A stretch of DNA of 56,727 nucleotides from Deltaproteobacteria bacterium (GTDB lineage: Bacteria > Desulfobacterota > Syntrophia > Syntrophales > UBA8958). Positions 42,608 through 50,931 of this stretch are shown one piece after another; position 1 is the stretch's first letter, and every line of letters begins with the position of its first letter. The notes beneath the pieces are model-generated. The model worked only from the letters and a program-made list of their open reading frames with translations. It was not told the origin of the DNA and did no database searches. The translations under genes and the position numbers were made by a program. The stretch spans positions 1 to 56,727 of the forward strand of contig JAKPCH010000036.1 of NCBI GenBank assembly GCA_029553375.1, in the 5' to 3' direction.

Positions 42608-44163
42608 GGGTGCCCGGGGGCGCAGGTCACCGCGAGGATCCGGATCCCGAGGCGGCCCACGACGCGGCCGAGGGGGAGGAAGGATGACCAGTCCGGGCCC
42701 TCCACGAGCTTGATGTGGGTGGCGTCCGCCGGTACCTGGCCGAAGGTGGGGTCGACGGCCACCCAGCCTCCCGCGTGGCTCTCCGCCCAGCTGTGGTAGA
42801 GGAAACCGTGGCCCTCGAGGTAGACGACACCCCCGACGAGGCGGGTCGGGATGCCGACGGACCGGGCCAGGGCGGTATAGAGGAGGGTGTGGGCCTGACA
42901 CTCCCCCTTGCGGGTCGTAAGGACCTCGAGGGCCGAGAAGGTGTCCACGGCCTCGTCCTTGATCTCCCGGGCCACCCAGGCGCAGAGGCGCTCGATCTTC
43001 TCGCGGGGACCCGTCACGCCGGACGTGATCTGAGCCCCAAGGCGCCTGATCTCGGGATGGCGGCTCTCGATCTGGACGTGGGGGGCCAGGCAGGAGCGGA
43101 GCGTCTCCTCCGTCGGGGGTCCCCCGCCGGGGAAGGGGCGGCGCCGCGTGTGGACCGAGAAGACCCGCTCGCCGTTTTGCCTTTCCTCGGCGACCTCCTG
43201 GTGGGCCCCCTCGGGGGGCCTGAGGTCCCCGGGGAGGCCCGAGAGGATCACCCTCATCTCCTCCGCCCCGCGGGGGCAAGGCACGCCCCGTTCCGTCCGG
43301 ATCAGGCTGAAATCGAGGATCACGTCTTTCTTGGCCAAGGAGGAGGCGACGAGGTATCTCTTCGCCTCCTCCTCGTCCTCCCGATGGGTGATCAGGACGC
43401 CCCCGAGGCCGAACTCCATCTCCGTCACCCCCTCGGGGGCGATCCAGGTGGTCGCCTCGTAGCCCCCCATCCTCGTCTCCACCCGGAAGGACTCCCGCAG
43501 GCCCAGGGCGGGCGCCCTTTCGAAGCGGACGACCTCCTGTTCCACGTCGTAGACCTGGACCGTCTGGGGTTCGAAGACGCGATAGCGGTAACGGGCGCCC
43601 ACGGCCAGGCCGCGGAGGGGCGGATAGAGATTGACGGCCGAGGCGGGGAGGACCTCGCCCGCCACCGCCAGGGTGTTCTCCTGTATCCCCCCCGGCCCCT
43701 GGACACGGACGAGGAGGTTTCCCCCAGACCGTTCTCCTTCAAGGGTCAGGGTCTTGTCGTCCAAGGTCTGGACGTACCGAAAGGAGAGGAGGTTGAGATC
43801 CCTGTCCACGGTCTCTTCGGACCGCAGGTGGACCCGGCGCTGGAGCCCCAGGAAACGGATCACCATCTGGAGTTCCGAACGGAGGAGGAACCGGCGGCCG
43901 TCGGGGAGGGGGGTGACCCGGAGGCGGGAGAAGCCCACCTTCTCGCCGTTGAACACAATCCCGTACCAGAGTTCCTTTCCCGACAGTTCTCCCGGGGAGG
44001 CCAACTTGACCGTCCCGGAAGGCGCCCGGAGGGCCTGTAGGTAGAAGGGGGCGCAGGCGGCGAGGGATAGAAGGATCAACAGGACCGCCGGGAGGATAAA
44101 AAACCGCCTTCTCGCGGGGCCGATCGAAACGGCGGTCTCCCCTTTCCCGACCCTGGCCGTCAC
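42586..44163 (-). CDS. Transglutaminase-like lipoprotein
   Basis: 525 aa from a GTG at 44163 that overlaps the LysE stop (GTGA). An open frame extends further upstream but only through the LysE gene. The lipobox 'LAAC' gives a Cys near residue 40. Residues about 50-330 are beta-rich and unassigned. The papain-like transglutaminase domain covers about 375-500: Cys in 'RKGECQAHTLLYTALARSVG', His in 'LYHSWAESHAGGW' and Asp in 'VAVDPTFGQ' form the triad. Such domains act as proteases or crosslinkers in the envelope. It is last of a seven-gene operon. Its final residues come from repeat copy 2. Confidence 0.85.
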   Translation of the reverse strand: MTARVGKGETAVSIGPARRRFFILPAVLLILLSLAACAPFYLQALRAPSGTVKLASPGELSGKELWYGIVFNGEKVGFSRLRVTPLPDGRRFLLRSELQMVIRFLGLQRRVHLRSEETVDRDLNLLSFRYVQTLDDKTLTLEGERSGGNLLVRVQGPGGIQENTLAVAGEVLPASAVNLYPPLRGLAVGARYRYRVFEPQTVQVYDVEQEVVRFERAPALGLRESFRVETRMGGYEATTWIAPEGVTEMEFGLGGVLITHREDEEEAKRYLVASSLAKKDVILDFSLIRTERGVPCPRGAEEMRVILSGLPGDLRPPEGAHQEVAEERQNGERVFSVHTRRRPFPGGGPPTEETLRSCLAPHVQIESRHPEIRRLGAQITSGVTGPREKIERLCAWVAREIKDEAVDTFSALEVLTTRKGECQAHTLLYTALARSVGIPTRLVGGVVYLEGHGFLYHSWAESHAGGWVAVDPTFGQVPADATHIKLVEGPDWSSFLPLGRVVGRLGIRILAVTCAPGHPGSGLEN

Positions 44164-44813
44164 GGCGAGAAGGCGAGATGGCGAACCTTGTCGACCCCCG
44201 CCCAGGCGAAGAAACAGGCGAAGACCGCCAGGAAGCTGGCGCAGAAGGCGATCACGCCGCGGTAGAGGCCGTCGGAGAGGAAGCGCCGACCCCCCGCCAC
44301 GGCCGCGGAGAGGAGGGAGTACCAGGCCAGGTCCGCCAGGATGTGACCCGTAAAGAAGGCGGCAACCCCCGGCGGACCGTAACGGGAGGCGTAGAGGATG
44401 TAGCCCGTCCCGACGGTGGCCCACCAGATGAACCAGTAGGGGTTTGCCAGGCTCAGGAGGATGCCGCTGACGACGGGGTGGTGCCTCATGACCGGCCCTT
44501 GCGCCGTCGATAGTTGCAGTCCCGGGAGGGAACGGAACATGCCCACGGCCATCCACAGGAGGATGGCGGCGCCGACGAGGGCCGTGAAGGCGAAGAAGGC
44601 CCCGGAGCCCATGAGGGGGGCCAGGCCGAGGAACAGGGCGGCGATGAGGGCCGCCTCGAGGAGGGCGTGACCGGTCACCAGGAGGGGGCCGGTCACGAAG
44701 CCCAGGCGGGCGCTCTCGCCGATGGTGGCCGTCATCAGCGGTCCCGGCATCATGGCCCCCGACAGGGCGATGACGAAGGAAGAGACGAGGATGGTCAGGA
44801 GGGCGGCCGTCAC
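44160..44813 (-). CDS. LysE/RhtB-family exporter
   Basis: 217 aa inner-membrane protein with about six hydrophobic segments. The family signature is at the N terminus: 'ALSGAMMPGPLMTATIGESA' with 'GFVTGPLLVTGHALLEAALI'; 'LSLANPYWFIWWATVG' follows near residue 122. Known members export amino acids; some act on other small organic cations or metalloid-related compounds. The start is GTG at 44813, six bases after the upstream stop, with AAGGGA ahead. Confidence 0.85.
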   Translation of the reverse strand: MTAALLTILVSSFVIALSGAMMPGPLMTATIGESARLGFVTGPLLVTGHALLEAALIAALFLGLAPLMGSGAFFAFTALVGAAILLWMAVGMFRSLPGLQLSTAQGPVMRHHPVVSGILLSLANPYWFIWWATVGTGYILYASRYGPPGVAAFFTGHILADLAWYSLLSAAVAGGRRFLSDGLYRGVIAFCASFLAVFACFFAWAGVDKVRHLAFSP

Positions 44814-44819
44814 TTCCCT

Positions 44820-45215
44820 TCAGCCGCAGCAGGTGGAGGGGGGTGCCCCCTTCAGGGCCGTCGGCTCCTCCCCCGCGAAGAGTCCCCTGAGGGCCCGGCG
44901 GGCATTCTCCAGGTCCTCGGGGCCCAGATCGCCCGTCAGGTTCTTTTTGATCCCCAGGTCCGTGAGGCAGAGGTACTTCTTGAGGGGCACCTCGGCGTGT
45001 TCGAAGATGGCCTTTCCGCACCCGATGGAACAGCCGTCGATGAGAATGGTGTCCTTCTCCTTCGCCGCCTTGATGAATCCCCGCCGGTGGGCGCCCACGC
45101 CGCACAGGCACAGGGGGCTCCCGAAGCCTTCCCGGACCAGCTCCAGGGCCAGGAGGTTGGCCAGTTGGCCCACGTTGGCGCATCCGGCACAGTTCAAGAC
45201 GAGGGTCTCTTTCAT
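44820..45215 (-). CDS. Putative zinc-binding protein with DGC motif
   Basis: 131 aa from the ATG at 45215 (ATGA overlap with arsR). Cys-rich: 'LNCAGCANVGQLAN' at the start, 'LCLCGVGAHRRGF', 'ILIDGCSIGCGKAIFEHA' with the DGC motif, and a C-terminal 'STCCG'. Members of the DGC family are predicted metal-binding proteins of unknown role, often near ArsR regulators and mini-thioredoxins. The longer frame to 45476 is an arsR shadow. Confidence 0.82.
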   Translation of the reverse strand: MKETLVLNCAGCANVGQLANLLALELVREGFGSPLCLCGVGAHRRGFIKAAKEKDTILIDGCSIGCGKAIFEHAEVPLKKYLCLTDLGIKKNLTGDLGPEDLENARRALRGLFAGEEPTALKGAPPSTCCG

Positions 45216-45559
45216 GGTCTCCCTTTGATCTCCTCTCTGGAAACGGTCACGGCCCCCTCTATGAGGGCCTTGACGGCGGGGTTGTCCCCCAGCCAGTGCC
45301 TCAGGTTGCCCAGGATAACGGCGGCATAGGGGCTCCGGGCGCCGTCGGCGAGGCGGTAGTTCACCCAGAGCCCCTTCTTGTGGGAGGACACCAGTCCCGC
45401 CTTCTCGAGGATCTTGAGGTGTTTGGAGACGGTGGGCTGGGCCAGACCGATGAGGGCCTGGATCTCGCAGACGCACAGCTCGCGCTCCTGGAGGGCCTTT
45501 AGCATCATCACCCGGTTCGGGTCCGAGAGGGCCTTCATGACCTTAAGAAACTCGTCCAT
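45212..45559 (-). CDS. ArsR-family transcriptional regulator
   Basis: 115 aa winged-helix repressor. 'MKALSDPNRVMMLKALQERE' is followed by 'LCVCEIQALIGLAQPTVSKH', where the CVC pair at the start of the DNA-reading region matches the As(III)/Sb(III) site of classical ArsR. The wing follows ('GLVSSHKKGLWVNYRLAD'). It is likely to repress its own operon and release it on binding a soft metal or metalloid. It lies mid-operon rather than first. Confidence 0.92.
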   Translation of the reverse strand: MDEFLKVMKALSDPNRVMMLKALQERELCVCEIQALIGLAQPTVSKHLKILEKAGLVSSHKKGLWVNYRLADGARSPYAAVILGNLRHWLGDNPAVKALIEGAVTVSREEIKGRP

Positions 45560-45572
45560 GACGGTCGTTCCC

Positions 45573-45812
45573 CTAATGCTGCTTCTTCAACCAGGAGATG
45601 ACCTCCGCCTTGGTAGGTATCTTTCCCATACATTTCACCTGGCCGTCCACGGCGACGGCGGGGGTGGAAAAGATACCATATTTGGCGTACTCCCGCACGT
45701 CCTTGACCTTTTCGAGGGTGGCCTCCAACTGGAGCTCCTCGAGGGCCTCCTTGACCGTCTTTTCCACGGCGACACACCGGGCGCAGCCGGGACCGAAAAC
45801 CTTGATGTCCAT
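45573..45812 (-). CDS. Mini-thioredoxin, MTH895/SelE-like
   Basis: 79 aa thioredoxin-fold protein. The active site is 'KVFGPGCARCVAVEKTVKEA' with CARC at residues 10-13; the cis-Pro is in 'YGIFSTPAVAVDGQVKCMG'. Acts as a small redox carrier, here probably for the thiol chemistry of the surrounding operon. Starts 13 bases upstream of arsR on the same strand. Confidence 0.9.
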   Translation of the reverse strand: MDIKVFGPGCARCVAVEKTVKEALEELQLEATLEKVKDVREYAKYGIFSTPAVAVDGQVKCMGKIPTKAEVISWLKKQH

Positions 45813-45848
45813 ATAGGTACCTCCTTCAGGAATTTATCGTCTTTGCGA

Positions 45849-46352
45849 TCACCCTCCGGCGGGGCCCGCGGCCTCCCTCAGCCAGTTCTTTATCTGGGGA
45901 CGGCTCGGCGTCTGGCCCACGGAAACGACCTTGCCGTTTATGATCAGGGCCGGCGTTCCCATTATCCCGAAGCGGGCAATGGCCCTCAGGTCGTCCACGT
46001 GGGTAAGCTCCCCGGGGAGCTGCAGCTCCGCCAGGGCCTCCCGGACGTCCCTTTCCAACTGGGTGCACCGGGCGCAGCCCGGTCCCAGGACGATGATCCT
46101 GAGTCCTCCCGTCGGCGCCTCCTCCACCTCGCGGCCGAGGAAGCGATGGAATTCCTTGACGAGGGCCTCCCGGTACAGCCCCTCGGCCCGCCGGGGGATG
46201 TAGTTCTGCCGGGCCACGCGCGCCATGATCTCCCGGCCGATCTCCTCGTCGGACCGTTCGGCATAGTCCGCGGCCATGTCCTCCATGATTGCCTTCAGGC
46301 CGGCGATCCCGACCAGGTTGCCGCCGATCCTTATTTGCCCAATATCGGTCAT
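45849..46352 (-). CDS. Thioredoxin-fold protein with N-terminal helical extension
   Basis: 167 aa. Residues about 1-75 form a helical domain I cannot name ('GNLVGIAGLKAIMEDMAADY', 'YIPRRAEGLYREALVKEFHR'). Residues about 85-160 are a mini-thioredoxin with 'VLGPGCARCTQLERDVREAL' (CARC) and 'FGIMGTPALIINGKVVSVG', closely parallel to the next gene. The N-terminal part may bind a partner or the permease. The pair probably arose by duplication. Confidence 0.85.
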   Translation of the reverse strand: MTDIGQIRIGGNLVGIAGLKAIMEDMAADYAERSDEEIGREIMARVARQNYIPRRAEGLYREALVKEFHRFLGREVEEAPTGGLRIIVLGPGCARCTQLERDVREALAELQLPGELTHVDDLRAIARFGIMGTPALIINGKVVSVGQTPSRPQIKNWLREAAGPAGG

Positions 46353-46390
46353 CGTCTCTATCTAACACCGGCGGTGGGAGGTTTTCAATC

Positions 46391-47446
46391 CTACATGATG
46401 AAATTGCCGAAGAACCATCCGACCAGAGTTCCCAGGATAACTATGGATATAACATACACGATCGCCTTCTTGACGCCGAAGACGCGGCCGATGGCGATCC
46501 AGTTGGGCAGGCTCAAACCAGGACCGGTAAGAAGGAGGGTCAGGGCGGGCCCCTTCCCCATCCCGAGCTTCATCAGGGTATCGACGAAGGGGGCCTCCGT
46601 CATGGTGGCAAAATAACTGACTGCACCGATCATCGTCGCGAGAAACGACGCCGCAAGGCCGTTGCCCCCCAGCCAGCTCCGGATCCATTCTTCGGGGAGG
46701 AGCTTGCCGATGACGCCGACGAGAAAGACACCGAGGAGCAGGAGGGGAAAGATGATCTTGACGAACCACCAACTCTCCCGGAGCCAGGAGGCGATCTCGT
46801 CTTTGCCGAGGGCCTTCCAGGCGTAAACGGCCAGGACCGCCGTGGCGATTCCCCAGATTACCACCTTTTCCCAAAATGGTCCTGTTTGGCCGATGTAATT
46901 GGGGAGCAGCAGGGAAACGAGGATCAGCAGCATCAGGATCAGGTGGGGGCGCTTCACGATCCCTTCCCGCTCCCCGCCGGTCTCATAGGCGCCGACAACT
47001 TCCCGCTTCTCCCTGCCGAAGAAGAACGTCATGATCCAGCCGACGATGAAGGCCATCAGCAGGGCGGCGATCACCCGGTAGGCGACGATGTCGTAGCCGA
47101 GGATGTTTCCCGTGTAGATCAGGGAGAGGATATTGGCCGAGGGGGCGACCCAGAGGACGATGAAGGCCACGCCCACGGCGGCGCCGCTGTAATACAGGCC
47201 GCTGGAGACGGGGATCACCGTGCAGGAGCAGGCGGCGACAAAGAAACTGGCCGCGCTGGCCATGGAAAACGATTTCAATTTGTTGGCCTTTTCCCCCAGA
47301 ACGGTGAGGATGGCCTGCTGGTTGATGAAGGCCACCATGGCCCCGGCCAAAAGAAAGGCCGGCACCAGACAGGTCAGGACATGGGTGGCCACGTAGTCCT
47401 TGAGGGCCAGCAGGCCGGCAGTCAATAATTCCATGAAGAGATCCAT
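46391..47446 (-). CDS. Permease of the UPF0718/DUF318 (ArsP/SO_0444-like) family
   Basis: 351 aa membrane protein with about eight to ten hydrophobic segments. Conserved 'FFVAACSCTVIPVSSGLYYS' carries the CSC pair of this family. The second half has 'YFATMTEAPFVDTLMKLGMG' and 'LLTGPGLSLPNWIAI'. Characterised relatives include the organoarsenical exporter ArsP, and others are proposed to move metals. First gene of the operon with two mini-thioredoxins and ArsR. The substrate is not visible; a thiol-bound metalloid is my best inference. Confidence 0.85.
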   Translation of the reverse strand: MDLFMELLTAGLLALKDYVATHVLTCLVPAFLLAGAMVAFINQQAILTVLGEKANKLKSFSMASAASFFVAACSCTVIPVSSGLYYSGAAVGVAFIVLWVAPSANILSLIYTGNILGYDIVAYRVIAALLMAFIVGWIMTFFFGREKREVVGAYETGGEREGIVKRPHLILMLLILVSLLLPNYIGQTGPFWEKVVIWGIATAVLAVYAWKALGKDEIASWLRESWWFVKIIFPLLLLGVFLVGVIGKLLPEEWIRSWLGGNGLAASFLATMIGAVSYFATMTEAPFVDTLMKLGMGKGPALTLLLTGPGLSLPNWIAIGRVFGVKKAIVYVISIVILGTLVGWFFGNFIM

Positions 47447-47479
47447 TACTTTACCCTTTGCCTCCGTGTTTTAAAATTT

Positions 47480-47493
47480 CATCTATAGAGATG
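47480..47493. promoter_or_regulatory. Candidate ArsR operator upstream of the permease operon
   Basis: Inverted repeat CATCT-ATAG-AGATG, 33 bases before the permease ATG at 47446. On the minus strand it contains TATAGA, which could be a -10 box. The position suits repression by the operon's own ArsR. Unproven. Confidence 0.3.
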
Positions 47494-47588
47494 CCGATGG
47501 ATTCATCATTATTATTCACTCGTATCTTTACCCTTTCTAAATTCTCGAAGCGGAATGTAGTCCCTCCGAAGGCCCCTGTCAAGGGAGT

Positions 47589-47617
47589 TTGAAGAAAAAC
47601 GCTTCTGGTGATATGAT
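47589..47617 (+). promoter_or_regulatory. Putative sigma70 promoter of the HD-GYP regulator
   Basis: TTGAAG (47589-47594), 17-base spacer, TATGAT (47612-47617), followed by a GC-rich leader with short inverted repeats of about 70 bases before the ATG at 47693. Confidence 0.52.
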
Positions 47618-47692
47618 CGGCCCGCCGATCGGGGGCGGCAGGCGGCCGGGCAAGGTTGCCCGGATGTGTTTTGCCTTGGAAAAGGAGGAGAC

Positions 47693-49816
47693 ATGGCGAT
47701 CCCCTTGCGGGTGTTGCTCATCGAGGACAACGAGGACGACGCCGTCTTGATCCTGCGGCAGTTGAAGCGGGGCGGCTACGAGACGTCCCATCTCCGCGTC
47801 GATACCTTCCCCGACGTCGTCCGGGCCCTCGAGGAGGGCCAGTGGGACGTCGTCCTGTGCGACTACCGCCTACCCGGTTTCGACGGTCTGCAGGTTTTGT
47901 CCCTGTACCGCCAAAAGGGCCTCGAGGCCCCCTTCATCGTCTGTTCGGGGACGATCGGAGAAGAGACGGCCGTGGCGGCCATGAGGGCGGGGGCGGACGA
48001 CTACGTCATGAAGGACAAACTCTCCCTCCTCGGTCCGGCCGTGGAGCGGGCCCTCCAGGCGGCTGCCGTCAGGAGGGAGCTCCGCCGGACGGAGGCCAAT
48101 CTCGCCTCCATCATCAACAGCACAAATCACTGGATCTGGGCGGTGGACGCCGAGGAGTTCCGCCTCGTGACCTTCAACGACGCCCTGGTGCGTCATTTCG
48201 CCGGCCGGGGGGTGTCCCTGAGGGCGGGGATGGCCCCCGAGGAACTACCCCCGGGGGAGGAGGCATTGTCGTGGCGGGAAAGGTACGGCCGCGCCCTGAA
48301 AGAGGGGCCGTTCCGCTGCGAGTGCCGGCCCTTCGCCTCGGAGAGGACCTTCCTCGTTTCCTTCGCCCCCGTGCGGAAGGGGGAGGACCTCCTGGCCGTG
48401 GCCGTCTTCGGCGAGGATGTCACGGAGATGAAGGAGGCCGAAGAGAGGCTCAGGTCCAGGGAGGCGCACTACCGCCTCATCCTCGAGAACATGCACGAGG
48501 GCTACCACGAGGTGAACCTCAAAGGTGATTTCACCTTTTTCAACCCCGCCTTTCGCCGGATCATGGGTTATGAAGAGGGTGAACTCCTCGGGATGAACTA
48601 CCGTACCTACGGCGCCGACCCTCAGAACGTCAAGAAGGTCTTCGAGGCCTACAACCGGGTCTTCCGGACGGGGGAACCCCTGGAGGGCTTCGAGTGGGAC
48701 GTCTTGACGAAGGACAAGGGGAGGCGGACGGTGGAGGTCTCCGCCTCCCTCATCAGGGACAGGGAGGGGAAACCCGTGGGCTTCAGGGGCCTCGTCCGGG
48801 ACGTCACGGACCGCAAGGCGGAGCAGGAGCGGATACGCCGGGCGGAGGAGCAGTACCGGAGCATCTTCGACAACGCCCAGGAGGGGATCTACCGTGTCAC
48901 CCCGGAGGGGAGGATCCTGCTGGCCAACACCGCCATGGCCAAGATGTTCGGATACGCCTCCCCTCAAGAGTTCATCGCGGCCGTGACGGATACGGCCTCC
49001 CAGCTCTACGCCGACCCCGCCCAGCGTAGTGAAGTCGTCCGGATCATGGGGGAGAAGGGTTTCGTCCGGGGCCTGGAGGCAAGGATGCGCCGCCGGGACG
49101 GCAGCGAGTTCTGGGTCTCCATGTCCATGTGGGCCGTCCGGGACGAGGAGGGGCGTATCGTCTACTACGAGGGGATCGACGAGGACATAACGGAGCGGAA
49201 GGAGCACGTCGAGCGCCTCAAGAGGACCCTCGAGGCCGCCGTCGGGGCCATCTCGTCCGTCGTCGAGATCCGGGACCCCTACACGGCGGGCCACCAGCGG
49301 CGGGTCGCCCACCTCGCCGCGGCCGTCGGGCGGGAGATGAGCCTGGATGAGGCGAGGATCGACGGTCTGCGCATGGCCGCCGGGATCCACGACATCGGCA
49401 AGATCTCCGTCCCCGCCGAGATCCTCGCCATGCCCCGGCGCCTGACGGATATCGAGATGGACCTCGTCAAGATCCACCCCCAGGCGGGCTACGAGATCCT
49501 GAGGGACATCGATTTCCCCTGGCCCGTGGCCTTGATGGTCTACCAGCACCACGAGTGTCTCGACGGCTCGGGCTACCCCCGGGGCCTCCGGGGGGAGGAG
49601 ATCATCCTCGAGGCCAGGATCCTGGCCGTCGCCGACGTGGTGGAGGCCATCTCCTCCCATCGCCCCTACCGCCCGAGGCTGGGTCTCGGGGCCGCCGTCG
49701 AGGAGTTGAAGAAGAACGTCGGCGTCCTCTACGACCCAGAGGTCGTCGCGGCCTGCCTGCGGATTATCCAGCGGGACGACTTCCTCTTCCCCGGCGACCC
49801 CGGGGTCAGGTCTTGA
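47693..49816 (+). CDS. Response regulator with REC, PAS repeats and HD-GYP domain (cyclic-di-GMP phosphodiesterase)
   Basis: 707 aa from the ATG at 47693 after AAAGGAGGAG. The REC domain covers about 5-125 ('VLLIEDNEDDAV', phospho-Asp in 'DVVLCDYRLPGFDG', 'KDKLSLLGP'). Three PAS/PAC segments cover about 135-510 ('YRLILENMHEGYHEVNLKGD', 'YRSIFDNAQEGIYRVTPEG'). The HD-GYP domain covers about 520-690: 'YTAGHQRRVAHLAAAVG', 'AAGIHDIGKISVPAEIL', 'YQHHECLDGSGYPRGL'. All metal-binding and GYP residues appear intact, so c-di-GMP hydrolysis is likely. No histidine kinase is adjacent. The stop codon falls inside repeat copy 3. Confidence 0.92.
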   Translation: MAIPLRVLLIEDNEDDAVLILRQLKRGGYETSHLRVDTFPDVVRALEEGQWDVVLCDYRLPGFDGLQVLSLYRQKGLEAPFIVCSGTIGEETAVAAMRAGADDYVMKDKLSLLGPAVERALQAAAVRRELRRTEANLASIINSTNHWIWAVDAEEFRLVTFNDALVRHFAGRGVSLRAGMAPEELPPGEEALSWRERYGRALKEGPFRCECRPFASERTFLVSFAPVRKGEDLLAVAVFGEDVTEMKEAEERLRSREAHYRLILENMHEGYHEVNLKGDFTFFNPAFRRIMGYEEGELLGMNYRTYGADPQNVKKVFEAYNRVFRTGEPLEGFEWDVLTKDKGRRTVEVSASLIRDREGKPVGFRGLVRDVTDRKAEQERIRRAEEQYRSIFDNAQEGIYRVTPEGRILLANTAMAKMFGYASPQEFIAAVTDTASQLYADPAQRSEVVRIMGEKGFVRGLEARMRRRDGSEFWVSMSMWAVRDEEGRIVYYEGIDEDITERKEHVERLKRTLEAAVGAISSVVEIRDPYTAGHQRRVAHLAAAVGREMSLDEARIDGLRMAAGIHDIGKISVPAEILAMPRRLTDIEMDLVKIHPQAGYEILRDIDFPWPVALMVYQHHECLDGSGYPRGLRGEEIILEARILAVADVVEAISSHRPYRPRLGLGAAVEELKKNVGVLYDPEVVAACLRIIQRDDFLFPGDPGVRS

Positions 49817-49829
49817 AAATTAGCGTTTT
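49802..49829 (-). repeat. 28-base dispersed repeat, copy 3 (inverted)
   Basis: Reverse complement of copies 1 and 2, starting GGGGTCAGGTCTTGAAAATT on the plus strand. It provides the stop codon (49814-49816) of the HD-GYP regulator. Confidence 0.85.
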
Positions 49830-49839
49830 TCAATTTTTT

Positions 49840-49866
49840 GGGGTCAGACCTCAAAAATTAGCGTTT
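49840..49866 (-). repeat. 28-base repeat, degenerate copy 4
   Basis: GGGGTCAGACCTCAAAAATT followed by AGCGTTT, in tandem with copy 3 after a short T-rich spacer. It differs by a few bases in the middle. Confidence 0.75.
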
Positions 49867-49945
49867 CGCCCGTCCGCGCCGGGCCTTTATCGGAAGGCGG
49901 CGGCCCCCGAAAAGGCCTCCGGTCCCCCGTCGCCGGGCCCGGGGT

Positions 49946-49971
49946 AGAGACGGAACGACGAGATCGTCTCT
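49946..49971 (+). terminator. Possible terminator hairpin after the HD-GYP gene
   Basis: 7-bp stem AGAGACG (49946-49952) / CGTCTCT (49965-49971) followed by TTCCC, about 130 bases after the stop codon and convergent with murI. Short T-run; weak. Confidence 0.3.
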
Positions 49972-50051
49972 TTCCCTGCCTATGTCTTCGGATCCCGACG
50001 GGCAAGTCCCTTGGCGGAGCCTTTACCGCCGCCGCGGGCGATCCGTGAACT

Positions 50052-50864
50052 TCAGCCGGGGAGGCTGACGACCTCCACCTTCCCCAGGCTCCGCCCGAGG
50101 AAGCGCTCGCCGATGGTCTGGAACCGGTAGGGGACGTCGGAGACGTAGAAGCGGTACTCCGGGGCGATCCGGAGGGGGGTGGCGAGATCCCGTTCGCGCA
50201 GGAGGGCGGCGGCTATCTCCCCCATGGCCTCGGCGGAGTCGATGAGGCGGATCGAGGGGCCCGCCAGATCCTCCAGGAGGGGTTTCAGGAGGGGGTAGTG
50301 GGTGCAGCCGAGGACGATGGTGTCCACGTGTTCGGCCAGGATGGGTTTCAGGTACTCCTGGGCGGTGAGGCGGGTCACGGGGTGGTCGAGCCAACCCTCT
50401 TCTACGAGGGGGACGAAGAGGGGGCAGGCCTGGGAGAAGACGCTGATGTCTGGTCGCAGGGCGTGGATCTGCCGGGCGTAGGCGTTGCTGTTCACCGTGG
50501 CGGGCGTCCCGATGACGGCCACTCTGCCCGTGGTCGTCGCCGCCGCCGCGGCCCTGGCCCCGGCGGTGATGACGTCCAGGACGGGGACGGGGCTCCTTTC
50601 GGCCACGGCCTCGTAGGCCACGGAGGCGATGGTGTTGCAGGCGATGATGAGGAGCTTGACCCGCCGGGCGAGGAGGAAATCGGTGATCTCGAGGGCGTAG
50701 CGCGTGATGGTCTCCACGGACTTCACGCCGTAGGGGACCCGGGCCGTGTCGCCGAAGTAGGTGATGTTCTCGAAGGGCAGGCGGTCCATGAGGGCCCTGA
50801 CCACCGTCAGTCCCCCGATACCCGAATCGAAGACCCCGATGGGGTGCACCAGCCTCAGATCCAT
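50052..50864 (-). CDS. murI: Glutamate racemase
   Basis: Makes D-glutamate for peptidoglycan, 270 aa. N-terminal 'IGVFDSGIGGLTVVRALM' with the conserved Asp-Ser; catalytic Cys residues in 'LIIACNTIASVAYEA' (CNT, near residue 75) and 'IVLGCTHYPLLKPLL' (GCTHYP, near residue 185). Also 'FGDTARVPYGVKS', where the family usually has 'GDTARxPYG'. All expected residues are present. No adjacent cell-wall genes. Confidence 0.96.
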   Translation of the reverse strand: MDLRLVHPIGVFDSGIGGLTVVRALMDRLPFENITYFGDTARVPYGVKSVETITRYALEITDFLLARRVKLLIIACNTIASVAYEAVAERSPVPVLDVITAGARAAAAATTTGRVAVIGTPATVNSNAYARQIHALRPDISVFSQACPLFVPLVEEGWLDHPVTRLTAQEYLKPILAEHVDTIVLGCTHYPLLKPLLEDLAGPSIRLIDSAEAMGEIAAALLRERDLATPLRIAPEYRFYVSDVPYRFQTIGERFLGRSLGKVEVVSLPG

Positions 50865-50931
50865 ATTTCCCCTTTACCAGAGGGCGCGGGGTTTGGAAAG
50901 ACGAAAAGGAGGCCTTGCAGGGTCCTTTCCG

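Noticed and set aside
44164-45183. Extension of the transglutaminase frame upstream to 865 codons
   Set aside because: It would run through the LysE gene and part of the DGC gene in another frame. The GTG at 44163 gives a clean signal peptide and lipobox and overlaps the LysE stop by four bases.
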